Part shown: in pieces, positions 1 through 14,384 of the stretch
Position numbering within the stretch: position 1 is the first letter of the stretch
Layout of the letters: every line of letters begins with the position of its first letter
Source of the DNA: Kalmusia sp. IMI 367209
Lineage: Eukaryota; Ascomycota; Dothideomycetes; Pleosporales; Didymosphaeriaceae
DNA length: 64,000 nt
Reading direction: 5' to 3'
NCBI GenBank assembly: GCA_027946365.1
Contig: JAPEUQ010000006.1
Coordinates: 248,001 to 312,000, forward strand
Program-made: the position numbers and the translations under genes
Notes under the pieces: model-generated
What the model was told of the DNA's origin: nothing
What the model saw: the letters and a program-made list of their open reading frames with translations, nothing else
Database searches by the model: none

Positions 1-2332
1 ATGACACCGCCCGAAACCGAAGGCCAATGGAAACAAGATTCGACGTCCAGCCTAGCCGATGCGCTCGGAGAGCTAAAGATCGATCACCAGGGAGTTGGTG
101 AGAAAACCTCTAATGCACGTGCATTCCACTGCTAACAGACACAGCCCCTTGGATCACAAGTCAGAGGAAGAATCTCGCCGAGACGCCAGCATTGGAGGAG
201 TTCGAAGTTCAGTTGCCGCCCCTGACAACTCTGGACAATACTGTGCGGATACCACCGGAAATGATGCCCTCCGAGGATCAAGCATTGCATTACTTTGACT
301 ACTACTTTGACAACATTCACCCGTACTTTCCTGTCATAAACAAGACTTACTTCTACCAGCAGTGGCAAGGTGCGCGGGACTCGATGTCACCTCTTATGCT
401 CGAAGCCATCTTTGCTTGTGCGTCGCTGATGCTGGGGGAAGACACCGAAGGCCACCGTTGGTTGGCCCTTGCAGCTAGTCAGTACACCCCTTCGAGAGCA
501 CTAGAGCGAGTACTTACATTGAACAGAACACGAGGAAAGCTTCAAAGACGTACCAAGACTGAGCACCATGCAGGCCATGCTTCTTTTACTTAAAGCGCGA
601 GAAGCTTCACCTAAAAGGGGTTACTTCTGGCGCTCGTGGATGACAGTCGTCAATCTCGTCGCCATGGGAAAGGGTCTGGAACTGGACGAGCATTATGAAA
701 ATCACCAAATAGGAAAATCGTGCGGTTCTAGCATTCACGAGTGCATTACAAAAACACGAGTATGGCAAATGCTGTTCATCCTCGAAGTGATGGTCGGAGG
801 TCCACAGGGTAAGTCCAACGTGCACGCTTGGGGCTACTACTAATTCACGGTAGGACGCACGAGTTTTCAAGTTGACCTCGATTCGATAGACTTCAATATG
901 CCTCGACCGGTTACCGGACTAGATCTCTATGAACTCCAGATATCTCGCCAATTCACACAGTATGTGCGAGCACTGAAGAACGTACAGCAGACAACTGTCA
1001 TGCACGGCAAATTGAGGAAGAAGACACCTGATTGGGCTCTGGATCCTAGTTTCGTCAGTCATAATACGGATTTTCCAATGTGGCTGAGGGAACTACCTGA
1101 AGAGATGCAGATTTCTTACCCACCCGACGGCAGTGTTCCGTGGATACCTTCTCATTTCATTGCGAATATGCATTGTTACCACCTTCTAGGGGTAATTATG
1201 CACTTGCGACCCCAACTGCACGCCATCTCAGATCCATACGATGGTATCTGGAAGCAGCATATGTTGGCTTGTTATTCTGCAGCCAAAAACATGTGCAAGT
1301 TGCAGGAGGCGGTGTTAAAAACGTACGGGCTGCCTGGTCTGCTGTGCATGATACGTGGCATCAGTTTCACGGTCTATGCCGTCCTCACTTGCACTATGTT
1401 GCACCTTGTAAGTTCATTTGGCTAAACGTTTGTGATTTATCTGATTTTCGCAGGTTGCCATTACTTGTCCTGACCCAGACCTGAACAATGACGCACGAGA
1501 GTTCTTCGTACGCCACATGCGCATTCTGGAGGAATGCACACCTTCTTGGCCAATGCCGGAAATGCAACAGCAAGTGAATAATCTCCGGCAGGCATTCTCC
1601 GCAGATGTAACAAAGCCTTTTGAGCTGAAGCCAACCTTTCCGTTTGGAAGCCCCCAAGTGCATTCGCAATCGAGCCCTCCGAGCAACCCAGGCTCCTTCC
1701 GGTCTCGTCTTCCAAGCCAGCAGTCACCTCTGGATCAACCAGGTCAGGTCAACTACCATGCCCACCCCATCTCTCCACCAATTTCGGCGTCCGATCACGA
1801 CACCACGGCTGACTCTCCCGTAGCTCAGTCTCTGGTCATGATGGCGTCTGGTCAACGTGCCCCTCAGCCGTCCACGGGAATGCAAATTCAGGAGACCCCC
1901 CAATGGAATCCTCAACGTATCTTTGAGTAGGTCCCACATTTCCCTTTTCTTATCCTATGCTAATACGAATTCAGTCAATGGAATGTCGCTTTCGGTACGC
2001 CTCCTCCAAGCTCAGCATCGCAGTCCTCCCCGCCGCTAAGACCGCCACCCACAGGCACGAATTATGAGTTGCGGACCCCGCAGGAGACTACCCAGCCAAA
2101 TTACCAGATGCCCAACCTGTCCCCTCAGACAAGCGGTCTCCCAGGTGGTCTTCAAGGTGCCCAGTCGCAGTTACCAGCCACATCGACTTATGCGCCTCCA
2201 TCTGCTACATATGTTACACCCACGATGTGGCAAGAGGTAGTTGCCAGTTCTTTCCAAGATGGCTTGAAACGTCGATGGGACCATGGAGCTGCTCCGATGA
2301 TTGACCAGACCATGTACAAGAGAGCGCGATGA
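1..2332 (+). CDS. Fungal-specific transcription factor (Fungal_trans domain), 5' end missing
   Basis: Partial gene entering from the left edge. Exons by consensus splice sites: <1..97, 145..477, 527..808, 854..1407, 1454..1926, 1975..2332; the joined frame is open for 698 residues. The first segment (DALGELKIDHQG, then ETPALEEFEVQLPP) leads into a Fungal_trans-type regulatory domain: HYFDYYFDNIHPYFPVIN, then after the second intron KHEESFKDVPRLSTMQ, KAREASPKRGYFWRSWMTVV and KTRVWQMLFILEVMVGGPQG. The C-terminal 250 residues are Ser/Pro/Gln-rich, as in activation regions, and end in a short basic tail (KRRWDHG...YKRAR). The Zn2Cys6 DNA-binding cluster expected of this class would lie upstream, outside the window, so the in-frame ATG at base 1 is probably internal. 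Predicted role: nuclear transcription regulator. I cannot name the target pathway. Confidence 0.85.
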
Positions 2333-5300
2333 TCTCTCTAACCACATGCGATACAATGCATTGATGAATTGCTACGACCTGCCATCTTTGATCTGACACA
2401 AAGACCAGGCCAACCGAGAGAAAACAGCCGCAGATACGTGCAGTCGCTCATTCTGCCTGCCTCGACAAGTGCAGAGCCAAGCTCAACATTGATTGACTTG
2501 TCTCGGACCAGTCATCCAATGGAGATCAATCAGTCCCGAGATTTGTTCAGAGGAGAGTCCTCGGTTACACAGAATCTGACCTGTCACCCTCACACCGGAC
2601 CAGCGAAGTCCTGTTCCGGTCTCGATACCTTTCCGCGCTACGTGAACGAATTCACTCGGATAATGTTTTACTTGCTCGATATACCCAGGGCGGATTGTTA
2701 CTGAAGGAAAAGCATCCCAATTTTTGCCTACATATATTTGGTTGGCACTATGTTGTATAATATCGCTACTTTGCAGATACCTATGGTTTTGCAAAAGGTC
2801 ATCAGGGCTTGAGCATAGCCAAGGACCAATGACAGTCGGCTCGAAGCGGCCTCGTTCGTCATCTCATCCGTACCTTCCGTTTCCATCTATCAGCCCTGCC
2901 TATGACAACAGGGCAGTGAAGGTGTGCGCATAGCACTCCCCACGCTTCCCGATAACACTTACAATCTGCATACGATATACTGTTTGATGATACATTGACA
3001 GAGCGGGCAACAAATGTCCCGATGTTGTTCCGCGTTTTGTCAGCGAACACTGACGAAGCTCAACAAGCCAACTCCAAAGACCAATGCATGCCATCCAGGC
3101 AATGTACAAACATGTACAACCCCCAATAATCCGTCGGACTTTAGGCAAATATACTGCAGCGGATATGCACAATTATCTGCAAAGCTATCTTTTCACCTTC
3201 CCTTATGTGCTACGTGGAGGCATTTCACGAATGTGCCTTGAAAGATCAACTAATCGTCTTGGAACACAATTTACACCAACAAGCCACAACACCACAAACG
3301 GCGTCATGTTCACCCGAGCGTTGCGCGCTACACAATGCCCCACTCACACAACGTGCGACTGGCGTGGGAATTTAAGCATTCAGGATCCAACGTTCGCGGA
3401 AAAACTCACTAAAACTAGATCCAATAATGCTAATGCTTGCTCCGGCGTCGTTTAAGTTATAATGCAATAGGTAACGTAAACGGCTCAACGCCCTGCGTCA
3501 CCGAGCAGCGAAGATCAGTATATCGAATGCGAAGGAAAAAACCAGGTTTCTATCGCGAGGCAATCTAAGTACCTGCAGAAGGGGCATGCCATCCCGCGTT
3601 CCGTAATAGAAAAGGCACAAATCCTCACAAGGCTGTTCGGCAATCGGGCACTATCGCTCTAGAAATCTTGTCCCGAGGTGCGGAGCGGTGCATGGCGCTG
3701 GTAATTTCCTGACATGTGAACTTGCCAGGAATGGAACGCGGGTAGCGTAGCGGTAAGGCGCAAGGCACGGACTGGCGTTGTGTCAAGCGCAAGGATGCGG
3801 GGAGTGGATGGGTGTATTGGGACTGTGCGTGGCGAGTGTGCAGGGGCGGCGCAGTGGGGACTCGTAAGCTTGTTCTTGGTTTGGGTCGGTGCATGCCTTG
3901 TGCCTTCTTTTTTCTTTGCTTTTTCTCTACACACATGGGGTTTTAAGCACGTTCATTCGAGGGCCGCGCTCGTCGTCTATCCATTCACCCGGAAGTGATG
4001 CAGTTCGCTTCGCTTGCCCTTGCTAACGAACTGTTCAATCTCAAGCAAGGATCAAGCTGCAGTGACGTTTGACAACGATGTTCTAGAGCGCGCATGTCGC
4101 ACGATTGTTCTGTCCTCACACACACATACACAAGGATTGATCCGTATGGCACGGTCTCAGGCGACTCCCGATACGATTCTTTACGACATCAATCACGACT
4201 CGTAACGGCCGGTACGCGCTTAATAGCCTATCGGTGTAATGCAACCGACAGCCCTGGGCCGATGTCACATCTGGAGCGCGGATGCGGGCCGTGAGGCTCA
4301 CGGATGCACTGGAGGTCCGATTGAAGTATCGATGCTTGCCTTCCCGATCCTGGCTCAGGTGTCGGGTCGCTGCAGTCGCGTGCCTTGCTGTTGCTGGGCA
4401 TGCTGGTGCGGATCGGATCCTGCTGCGTTGGGTCGGAGTCGGAGCAGAGCGCCATGGCTCAGTCCTACCGTCACCCTACGCCAGCCTCATCCCTCACCTC
4501 TCCAATTCTTGAATGTAGGCGCAAGTGACTATGCGATCCCGTTATTTGTAGCTGTCATGTCAAGTTTCACCTAGAGCTAGTGCATGTTTTGTGGAAATGC
4601 GGTTGCTGTGGGCCCGGCAATATTCGGCGTCGGGCAGATCCGCTGAGACATGTTGTACTTGTACAAGAGCCTTGAAAGTAGAAATCTGACGGTCGCGTTG
4701 GGTTAGGTTGGAGCCCGCTTGAATAGCAGTGTATTGCGAGGGTGGGAGTTATATTTTGTATTAATGTCTAGGATCTGCGCTGCATTGGGTTATTGGATGC
4801 AAGGGACCATTATGGCGTATTGAGTGAAGCTTGGGAGTGCTCGCGAAACCTTCCTAGCGTTGAGCAGCGTGTTGGTGCATTCTCAAAAAGGTTCGAGCGT
4901 TTGGTATTTGATTCTCGTAAAAATGTTAACAATCTGGTTGGAAATGGTAATTGTACGCCGTAGCGGAGAAAGAAGCCCGTCCGAACGAACTATGCTCGAA
5001 TTGGCGGAATCTAACAAAGCAATGTTGGAGACGCTGCAGCAAATTGTATTCGTTATGGTAATGGTCGATATGAATGCGCGCCTTTTCGTTGGATCAAAGA
5101 GAGAGCGTGACGAAACAATCTTCCCCTTGAAAAATCTCATTCTTCGACTGTATTCAACATGAATGGAAAACAACTCCTCTTAGCCTCATATAGTTGTCCT
5201 TTTTTGGATCAACAAACGCAAAAGCTCGTGTACAATCATAAAGTAACAATTATAGCCAGAGTTCCTCCGTACCAATACGTATCCTAGTGTAACTCGGTGT

Positions 5301-5586
5301 CTCATCCGTCGCCAGATTGTACTTTCAATATAGTGCGTAGACAGGGATTAACAGGCAGAATCGGCTTACATAGTTAACGCTATCTAATATGAAGTTTATT
5401 GTGCAAATGGAAACAAATACATTAGGCATGCAACAAGATACCTTGCGCTTAGTCGAATTCGATCCCGTGCAAGCTGCCAAGAATACATCTAGGCTGATAC
5501 CTACTTCTTCAATATGTCACTACTACACCACTACAACAACAGTTTCAATACATCCCAGCCTCAAACAAATACCAGCAAATTCGAAG
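2333..5586. other. Gene-poor interval between transcription factor and F-box relic
   Basis: About 3.2 kb without a convincing gene. The first few hundred bases are probably the 3' UTR of the transcription factor. Open frames (for example 2369..2704 or 4824..5162) show no recognisable domain, no splice partners and no codon bias. A small CA-rich microsatellite lies near 4116-4131. No tRNA-like fold was found. Confidence 0.5.
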
Positions 5587-6942
5587 ATGGTACGGCAGGT
5601 AAACATAATCCCACTTGACCAAATTCCAGCGGAGCTTCTCGAACAGATACTTGATTATGTTGTCGAGAACCTGGAGGATACCGATGCAGAATGTGAAAGT
5701 GGTGGAACAATGGTTTTTGGGAAGTTAATGGTAGAGAAAAGGCGACGTAACGATCTGATCAATATTAGACTTGTGTGCCATCGTTTCCGCGATCTCATGT
5801 GGAAACTGTTTGCACGGCTTTTAGAAAAGACTGTCTTTGACATCCGTTCCCAAGACAACATGATCCATCTACAAGCGGTATCCTCACACAATGAATTGTT
5901 TCCAAGGATCCAAGCACTCAAATTGACTTGCACTAACGTGGGAAAAATTGTCGACCAAGATATGTCACATAGACAGAATGTTGAGTAAGACCGACTTCAA
6001 AAGCAGGACTCCTCTTGGTTCACTTGGGCATGGGAGTGGAATCCTGACATGGGTTAGCTGGATGCTCCTCGATTAGATGATATATCTTTGCGGCAACGTT
6101 TAGACCTTTCCGGAGTCGTTCAATATCTTGCGCATTGTCTACAAGGCCTCAAGGCTCTGGACTAGGTGCGGTATGCAGATGTCGGAACTGAGACGCCTGC
6201 TCGTTACAGTGCTTTGTTATATTCCGAGAACACCGTCGGACATTTAACGACATCTAACAGCACTCAACTTTGACTCGACATTTTTCTATGCGCCCTAGCT
6301 GATTTCAAGATTCGCCCTCCAAGTCTAGACCTTACGGTGCGCGGTGTGGATTTCCACGCTTTCATCAGCGCCGTACCCCTCAATATCATTTGCAGAGCCA
6401 TGGCAAAGGTGGACACCCTACACCTGAGAGACAAATTACGTACTTGGCGAAATCTATACTCATCGGAAGCTCGGGACATCCCTCATGTTCTCATCACACA
6501 GTCTAACTTTCCACATCTACGCAGTCTCACCCTAAGAGGCTTCTTCACAGGCAACAACCACCCTCCGTTACCACCGCAGTCAGAAGTAGTCAACCTTAAA
6601 AGTCTTACCATTGAAATACCTCGTACCGATTTAGCGTATCTTCTCCAACTTTACGGACAAAGGATCTCTAGGCTCGTTGTCCGGAACTCTAGAGCTGATT
6701 GGAATTATATGCTCCACTGTATCGAGAAGCTTCATCCTGACAGCTTCACAATTCATTACCACCATCGCATTGAGTCTGATGAAGGAGATGACGTACTCTC
6801 CATGTTTGCTCGCAATATGAAGGCCCAGAGGCTGCTCGAATCCGCAGGCACTATTGTCGTTAGCTCCAGTTCGAGCCGCTTCCGAACAATCATAGAGGAA
6901 TACTGGGGCTCTGATGTACCAGTGATCTGGAAAATTGAATGA
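5587..6942 (+). pseudogene. Decayed F-box protein gene
   Basis: The ATG at 5587 opens with an F-box-like domain: IPLDQIPAELLEQILDYV, then INIRLVCHRFRDLMWKLFAR. F-box proteins recruit substrates to SCF ubiquitin ligases. One frame runs from 5587 to 6942 (452 codons) and keeps protein-like text throughout (for example LDIFLCALADFKIRPPSLDL before DFHAFISAVPLN), but it is broken by TAA 5986, TAG 6055, TAG 6163 and TGA 6271. A donor-like GTAAGA at 5985 and a TAG acceptor at 6057 could remove two of the stops, but that intron (73 nt) shifts the frame into another stop, so splicing does not rescue the gene. Each stop can arise from a C-to-T change in CAA, CAG or CGA, as repeat-induced point mutation would cause. 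An unrecognised multi-intron model remains possible. Confidence 0.6.
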
Positions 6943-8675
<1,733 letters not shown>

Positions 8676-8822
8676 AAGCAGAAGGAGGCAGAACAGAAGG
8701 AGAAACGGAAGGGTCAACTGGAGGATGACCAAGCGGCCAAACGCGTGAAGCTACCGGATACGCCAGCAGATATCCATGTGCTGCCTCAGGAGGTCTCAGG
8801 TCCGGCGGTTTTGAGTGTATGA
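8676..8822 (+). pseudogene. DUS2: In-frame C-terminal extension of DUS2 beyond a nonsense codon
   Basis: After the TAG at 8673-8675 the same frame stays open for 48 codons to a TGA at 8820-8822 and encodes a Lys/Glu-rich tail (KQKEAEQKEKRKGQLEDD, AAKRVKLPDTPADIHV). Its composition matches the charged tail preceding the stop and the disordered tails of fungal DUS2 proteins. The TAG is therefore probably a mutated or miscalled codon (CAG, AAG or GAG) rather than the ancestral terminus. Confidence 0.55.
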
Positions 8823-11800
8823 TGGACAAATATCATGGTTCACGAGGAAGGAAATCTCAATTCTGCATAGCACCGGCATGGAAGGCGTATCGGAATGGGC
8901 ATTTGCGGATTGGTCTACAAATATGGTCGCTATTTGAACAAGAGCTAATTTTTCTTTCATGTCGAAAATCTCTTCGAGAAATTAAAGTTCTTCCATATTC
9001 TCGTCAACGAACGACTTTACCAGTTTCGTGGCACCGAGGGGCCAGCTGGTCCATTTATTCGACGAGGAAGAATTGATGAGCAGATTAGGACGATCCTGTT
9101 CGGCACTTCTCAATTATCGATTACTACTTCCCTAGGTTATTGATGTATACGTAGTACGCCGAGCCATGAATCCTCTTCGCAATCACCTGCGAGCTCATGA
9201 GTAGCTCGTTGTTCTTAATAGCATTTATAACTGAGGATAAGATATGGATTAGCTTCTCAATCATCTGCCCCCGATCCCAGAGCCGCTAAACATGCTAAGA
9301 CCCTAGACATAACGTACTTCACGATAAGGAGCGTGCCCATTTTCACCGCTCCATGACATTCAGCTGTGCTGGCTCGCCAGCAGCCTGCTGCCGCAATTCG
9401 AAGGCCGGTGGGCGTACGGTATACACACGGTGTGCGCTTGAGCCAACCCATAGCAAGTGACGCCTTCCGTTTGCGAGCGATCCACCCCGCTTCACAGAAC
9501 TTTTCCAATCCCGTCTTGATGCGGCTGGTCCTATTTCTCCTTCCCTTTACTCACCTCATACTCGATCCCTCACTTGAGCCCTCACACGCCTACGGCGCTG
9601 CCGGCAATATGTCCCTTGACGTGAAACCAACGTGTCCACAGGAATTCCATCTTGAGCATGGTGATTCTCACTTTGTTGTAGTTTGGCTAAGAGTAAGTGA
9701 GCCCCATATCATTGCTGAACACCTACCAGTATGTGCAAGTCATTCCATCATAGTAGCTTGACCAGCCCGTCCTTGGTGACTGTCTTCGACTTTGAGGAAT
9801 TTGGTCCATTCAACCTCAACTGGATCAAACCCAAGCTCGAGTGTTATGCTGCCGTTGATGATGTCTAGCAAAACGTATTCCTGAACACTTTATTGATGAT
9901 CCACCCAAGACCCCCAAGCCTTGAAACTGCAGAAGAGGCTTGAAATAGGACAATGTGCGACTCACATAGTGACACAAATAGTTGGTGAGAAGGAACAATA
10001 TGTACGTTCCGGTCCGTACCTGTTCTCTGGAGGCAGCTTGCATGTGATCTGGGGAATTAATGAGGACACACATCATGTATCTTTACAAACACTAGTTCAA
10101 GACTCAAATAGGTCAATGTATCTGAGGGTGTGGCTTATAACTTATCAGCCTAATCAACTACTTTGTTTATTTCTAAACTTCAGTAATCAAATATGTTTTT
10201 TTACTTGATAGATATTCTATACCCGTATCGCCGTTCCGTGATTTGCAGCGCCTTCAATACTCCCACTTTTCGTGTCAAGGTCTCGGGTGTTCCTCCGAGT
10301 ATCACTAAATCATTTCACTCGATGATCCCATCCATTGTAGAGAGAAAGGACTCAACAGAATTGTTTTTCTTCGAGGGCAGCCTGCTTCCCGAAATGGCTT
10401 GCATGCAGAAGCGTCATAGCACACTGGTCCAGAGTTTTCCAACGGTATCTCGACTCCCGCCTAACCATGTCCCATAAACATTACTTGGATTGCCCTCCCA
10501 CCATGTCAGTATCAGAAATATCGTTCAAATAAGCTACACCACGGTAGGGCGAGTGCCCTAGAAAATTTGGTACATCGATCAGGACGAGCTCGAACGTATG
10601 AGGGAAATCCTCAGACAGAAACATGCCGTACTCCCTTAGCTGAGAGAGTATATGTATCACTTAGACTTCGTCGCCTGCCAAGTTTATCAGCAGAGAGTGC
10701 TATATCTTAGACAAAGACCATTTCGCAATCAGACACCGTATGTCAGTGTGCATTTCAGACACGGAAGTGAGTTGGGCGAGCAAGGCTACATGTACTGCAG
10801 TATCAATCATACGGCTGATTAGTACTTCACAATTATCGTATAAACTAACACGAGAAAGCCATTGGGCGCAAATGAGTTGGCACCGTGGCGCAAATTCATT
10901 TCCAGGAGACCCTCCTGCCCTAGATACAGATACTCCTTTCGCAGCTCTTCGAGCTATCAGCTTATCCATTGCACCAGAGCACCGGCCGACCGAGGAGATG
11001 GTACAGTCCGCATTGATGTTGCACCTAGACAACGGGAAAAATATTAGACAAGCAATCGATGAGGAAAGATCCATACTATGCTCTGCATGAGCTCTTCACA
11101 TCGTGTACGTATTCTAACGTTTTGATTGAAACGGCAGTAGAATCAAGATGTGGGCAGAAAGCTCGCACTAGATGAGAACGCATTTCCAGATAATATGATA
11201 TACTACCCTGGTTTACTTGAGGTTCTATCGGAGGACCTTCGCAACACGTTGTCGCCAATGCTGAACCGGGAAATCTTGCACGAGGCTTCATCGACGTCAG
11301 GATCTTTGAAATGTCCAATACAAATGGCATGTTCAGATAGGTGAACTGCGGGGACTTCAAGAAGAGTGGTCGCAAGGTTGAATAATGTGTACAATACAAA
11401 AGGCGCCACGATAGAGCGAGGAACGTTCCTCTTTGGAGGTTATGACCATTAGAGTAGGGGGGATTAGAAGGTTACGAGAGCAAGGTCGGTGTTTGCTGTG
11501 GAATTTTGGCCTTCCGTTCTACCCCCACATGGGTCGTTATTATCGTCAGTTTTAGTATCGAGCCCTTCCATATTGAAGGATGTCTCAAGGTTTCCCATTC
11601 CTCCACCCTTCCATATGGTGGAATTCGTCAAATTCTGAACACCGTCCAATTCAGATCGGGTCCCTATGTTTTAGTCAAGCCTAAGGGAAAGTTATGTGAA
11701 GTGCAAGAAGTCAAGCGCTCTACCTGCTTTTGTATCCTCATTTAGTAGCGATATCACGTGCACGTACGATCAAACCAAGACCATGACATTATCAACTCCA

Positions 11801-12200
11801 TTTTCTGCCTACACCTCCCCTCTTGTCGCTCACGTCCGTTGCACATAGGGCGCCCTCTCAAAAACGCCCCCATGAGCCGCACTCAAAACATTAAAATGCT
11901 GACCGACATGAGACCTTGAAAAAGCCATCCACCCGTCTAATGAAGAGAGAAAGGAAAACAATAGCAAAGCAAAGGAACTTACACAGGGGGAAACCGTATG
12001 CTGAAACCGAAACTTCGTGCCCAGACCAGACACGTCATGGATGGGCGAAAACCTGACCGTGGTTAAACACCTCCAAATGCAGATCCATCATCACGGTGCT
12101 GCTCGGACTTCGCTTTCAGTCGCGGCCGTCTCTCGTGTCCTCATCCGATACATAATCGTCGTTATATGTCCTATTCTCGGCACCCATCACTTCGGACCGT
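8823..12200. other. Gene-poor interval with relic coding-like fragments
   Basis: About 3.4 kb with no intact gene. Fragments that look once-coding occur on both strands: 9520-9700 (+), with a hydrophobic start MRLVLFLLPFTHLIL and a GTAAGT donor after WLR; 10530-10620 (-), reading FELVLIDVPNFLGHSPYRG; and 10900-11040 (+), reading DTDTPFAALRAISL and APEHRPTEEMVQSALMLHLD, which vaguely resembles the C-terminal tail of a protein kinase fold. None joins into an open gene. The last few hundred bases are the 3' flank of the Hsp40 gene. Confidence 0.4.
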
Positions 12201-13580
12201 TTACTGGGAAGCGCACTGTACACGCTCGGCGCCGGGGTGCATCTCGTCGTCGTCGTCCTCCATGCTTGCCATTCCGCGCGCGCGGCCACCCTCCCGTGCA
12301 GCGTCGACGGTCTCAAGCGTAAAATCTTCGACCATGGCGTCCGACGGGGGTTGGGCATTGGTCGATGAGCGGGGCGGCAGTACGGATTCAAGTGCTTTGA
12401 TTTGTTCGGGGGACATGGGTGCGCCTTCTTCGCCGCCGAGACGCTCGGGGAACTTGACGTCAAACTGGATGTACAGATTTCCGTAGTCGTGGTGGCGGTA
12501 TGATGGCATACCTTGGCCGCGGATGACCTTGACCTCGCCTGTTTTGAATCAATTACTACGTGATAACTACAGAGGTATGCAAAGGATATACGTACCAGGG
12601 CTAATGCACTCGCCAGGAATGATGTCCACTGTTAACCACCTCTCATCGAGGTGCTCAATGTGGATCTGGCCGCCTGCTAAAGCGGTGAGCAGATCAATCT
12701 CGGCGTGGTAGAAAAGATCGTCATCTTTTCGCTGGAATCGCGGATGCGGCTTCTGTTCGATCTCGAAAACAACGTCTCCGGGCTCGACAGCAGGCAATTG
12801 GTCACCCTCGCCGCGGAACTCGATTCGGTGACCAGACTTGACACCGCGGTCGACGTGGACATGCAGGACCTTCCGCTCGATGATGGTCTTCTTGCCGTTG
12901 CACTGCTTGCATCGGTCGCGGTCGCGGATAATCTCTCCTTCACCTTGGCAGTCAGGGCAGACGGTCTGGAAGCGCTGGATCATAGGGCCCATCTGGCGCA
13001 TCATGTGCTTCATGCCTCGTCCATCGCAACCGGTGCACTTCTTCACCGCACCCTCCTTACCACCTCGGCCATCGCACTTGGGGCAAATGACTGACTTCTG
13101 CAGAGCCAGCTTCGAGACCTTGCCGCGATAGATGTCCTCGAGGGACACCTTATGGACGTGTGAGATGGTCCGCGCCTTCTTTGGACCCTGCTCCCGCATG
13201 CCGCCGCCGAACATGCCGCCGAACGGGCCGCCGCCGCCGTCAAAGAACTGGGCAAACAGGTCTTCGGCTGCCATGCCACCTCCACCCATGCCGCCCTGCT
13301 CGAGACCCTCTTCGCCATATTGGTCGTAGATTTGTCGCTTCTCAGGGTCAGACAGGACTTCGTATGCGTGTGACAAGTCTTTGAATTTCTCTGCGGCTTC
13401 CGGGTTGTGGGCGTTTTTATCTGCGCTAGGTTAGTAAAGGCGTAATCACTGGTGTGGAACTGCAAAAAGCGTACCTGGATGGTGCTTGAGCGCGCCTTTC
13501 TTGTATGCAGACTTCAGCTGTGCCTCTGTGGCATCGGGCGCCACCCCCAGGATGTCGTAGAACTTCTGATCTTTGACCAT
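12201..13580 (-). CDS. YDJ1: Type I Hsp40 co-chaperone (Ydj1/Mas5), farnesylated
   Basis: Co-chaperone stimulating Hsp70 ATPase in the cytosol and at ER or mitochondrial surfaces. Exons in coding order: 13580..13475, 13420..12596, 12538..12201; introns are 54 and 57 nt; 422 residues, the usual size. Order of domains: J domain (residues about 4-70) with the HPD motif split by intron 1 (ALKHHP | DKNAHN); Gly/Phe-rich linker ([20 protein letters not shown]); four CxxCxGxG zinc-finger repeats ([32 protein letters not shown]); C-terminal substrate-binding domains; acidic tail. The last four residues are CASQ, the same CaaX box as yeast Ydj1, predicting C-terminal farnesylation. The fourth finger ends GKK rather than G.G, a common variant. 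Confidence 0.95.
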
Positions 13581-14384
13581 GGTCGCTACTGGACGGGTCG
13601 AGTCGTAGGCGTGGCGGGGCTGGCGGGGTTGTGTTGAGATTCGAGTTTCTAGGTCGAGGTTGGTCGAGGATGCGTTATGCTATATACTGAGCGGAGGCGG
13701 TGTCAGTAAGATATTCAGGTAAGTGTTGTCTGGCTTGCCTGGCCTTGCCTGGCTGGCGCGCACAGTGACAGCCGCGTCGCTGCACCAGGCTGAAGGCGCA
13801 GGGAAAGCACGTACAGATAGGCTCGCAAATGGGCGTTCAGTGCCACAGATGCTCTGGCGAGAAGTCGAGAATGGAAGTCGAGAAGAGGACTACAAAGGTA
13901 TTCGCAGGGGAATATTTGTCGAAAGTGGCCTGCAGAGGGCGAGAAAGCTTTGGGATTTAAAGTAGTCAACCGGGATCTTGCAAATGCACCGACTGCGCCG
14001 AGCGAGAGAATATTCGGTGCGATTCTACGCCTTTCCACGTCTAATCCTGTCGCCTGCAGCGCTGTGAATGCGTCGCCCGCCCGTGCAAACAATAGCGGCG
14101 TCTCTGGCAAAGCTACCTATACAAACAGAAATCTAAAAATGAAGACTGGGAGATGTAAAAGCGCGGGCAAAGCACGATGGTCTGCTCCCCCGTCTTCGAG
14201 GCGCTAGGGCCAGTCGCCTTCCGCCACACCAACCAATGACAAGATCTACAGGGTCCATTGCCTATCGCCGGCCGACTGGCGAAGGGCCTCAATCGTGAAT
14301 TTGTGCTCGACGCCATCCTGATTTGCCTGCGCACAAACCCTCGACCTGGTTCTCCTGCAACCTTACAAACCTCTTATTGTTGCC
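13581..14384. promoter_or_regulatory. Divergent promoter region between Hsp40 and cytosine deaminase
   Basis: About 800 bp between two head-to-head start codons, so both promoters and 5' leaders lie here. It contains a partial direct repeat (gaagtcgaga, twice, around 13860-13885). I looked for a heat-shock element array with 5-bp periodicity and did not find a convincing one. Confidence 0.5.

Noticed and set aside
2369..2704. 111-codon ORF after the transcription factor
   Set aside because: Lies directly in the expected 3' UTR, no homology-like motif, no splice partner.
3730..3800. tRNA-like run (ggtagcgtagcggtaaggcg)
   Set aside because: No T-arm GGTTCRANNCC box and no acceptor-stem pairing found; not a tRNA.
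4824..5162. 112-codon plus-strand ORF with hydrophobic middle
   Set aside because: No signal peptide at its start, mixed composition, and an equally long antisense frame; judged chance.
5985..6057. Possible intron (GTAAGA to TAG) in the F-box relic
   Set aside because: Its length (73 nt) shifts the frame into an immediate stop, and two further stops remain downstream.
13581..14384. Heat-shock elements upstream of the Hsp40 gene
   Set aside because: GAA triplets are present but not at 5- or 10-bp steps, so no proper array can be claimed.
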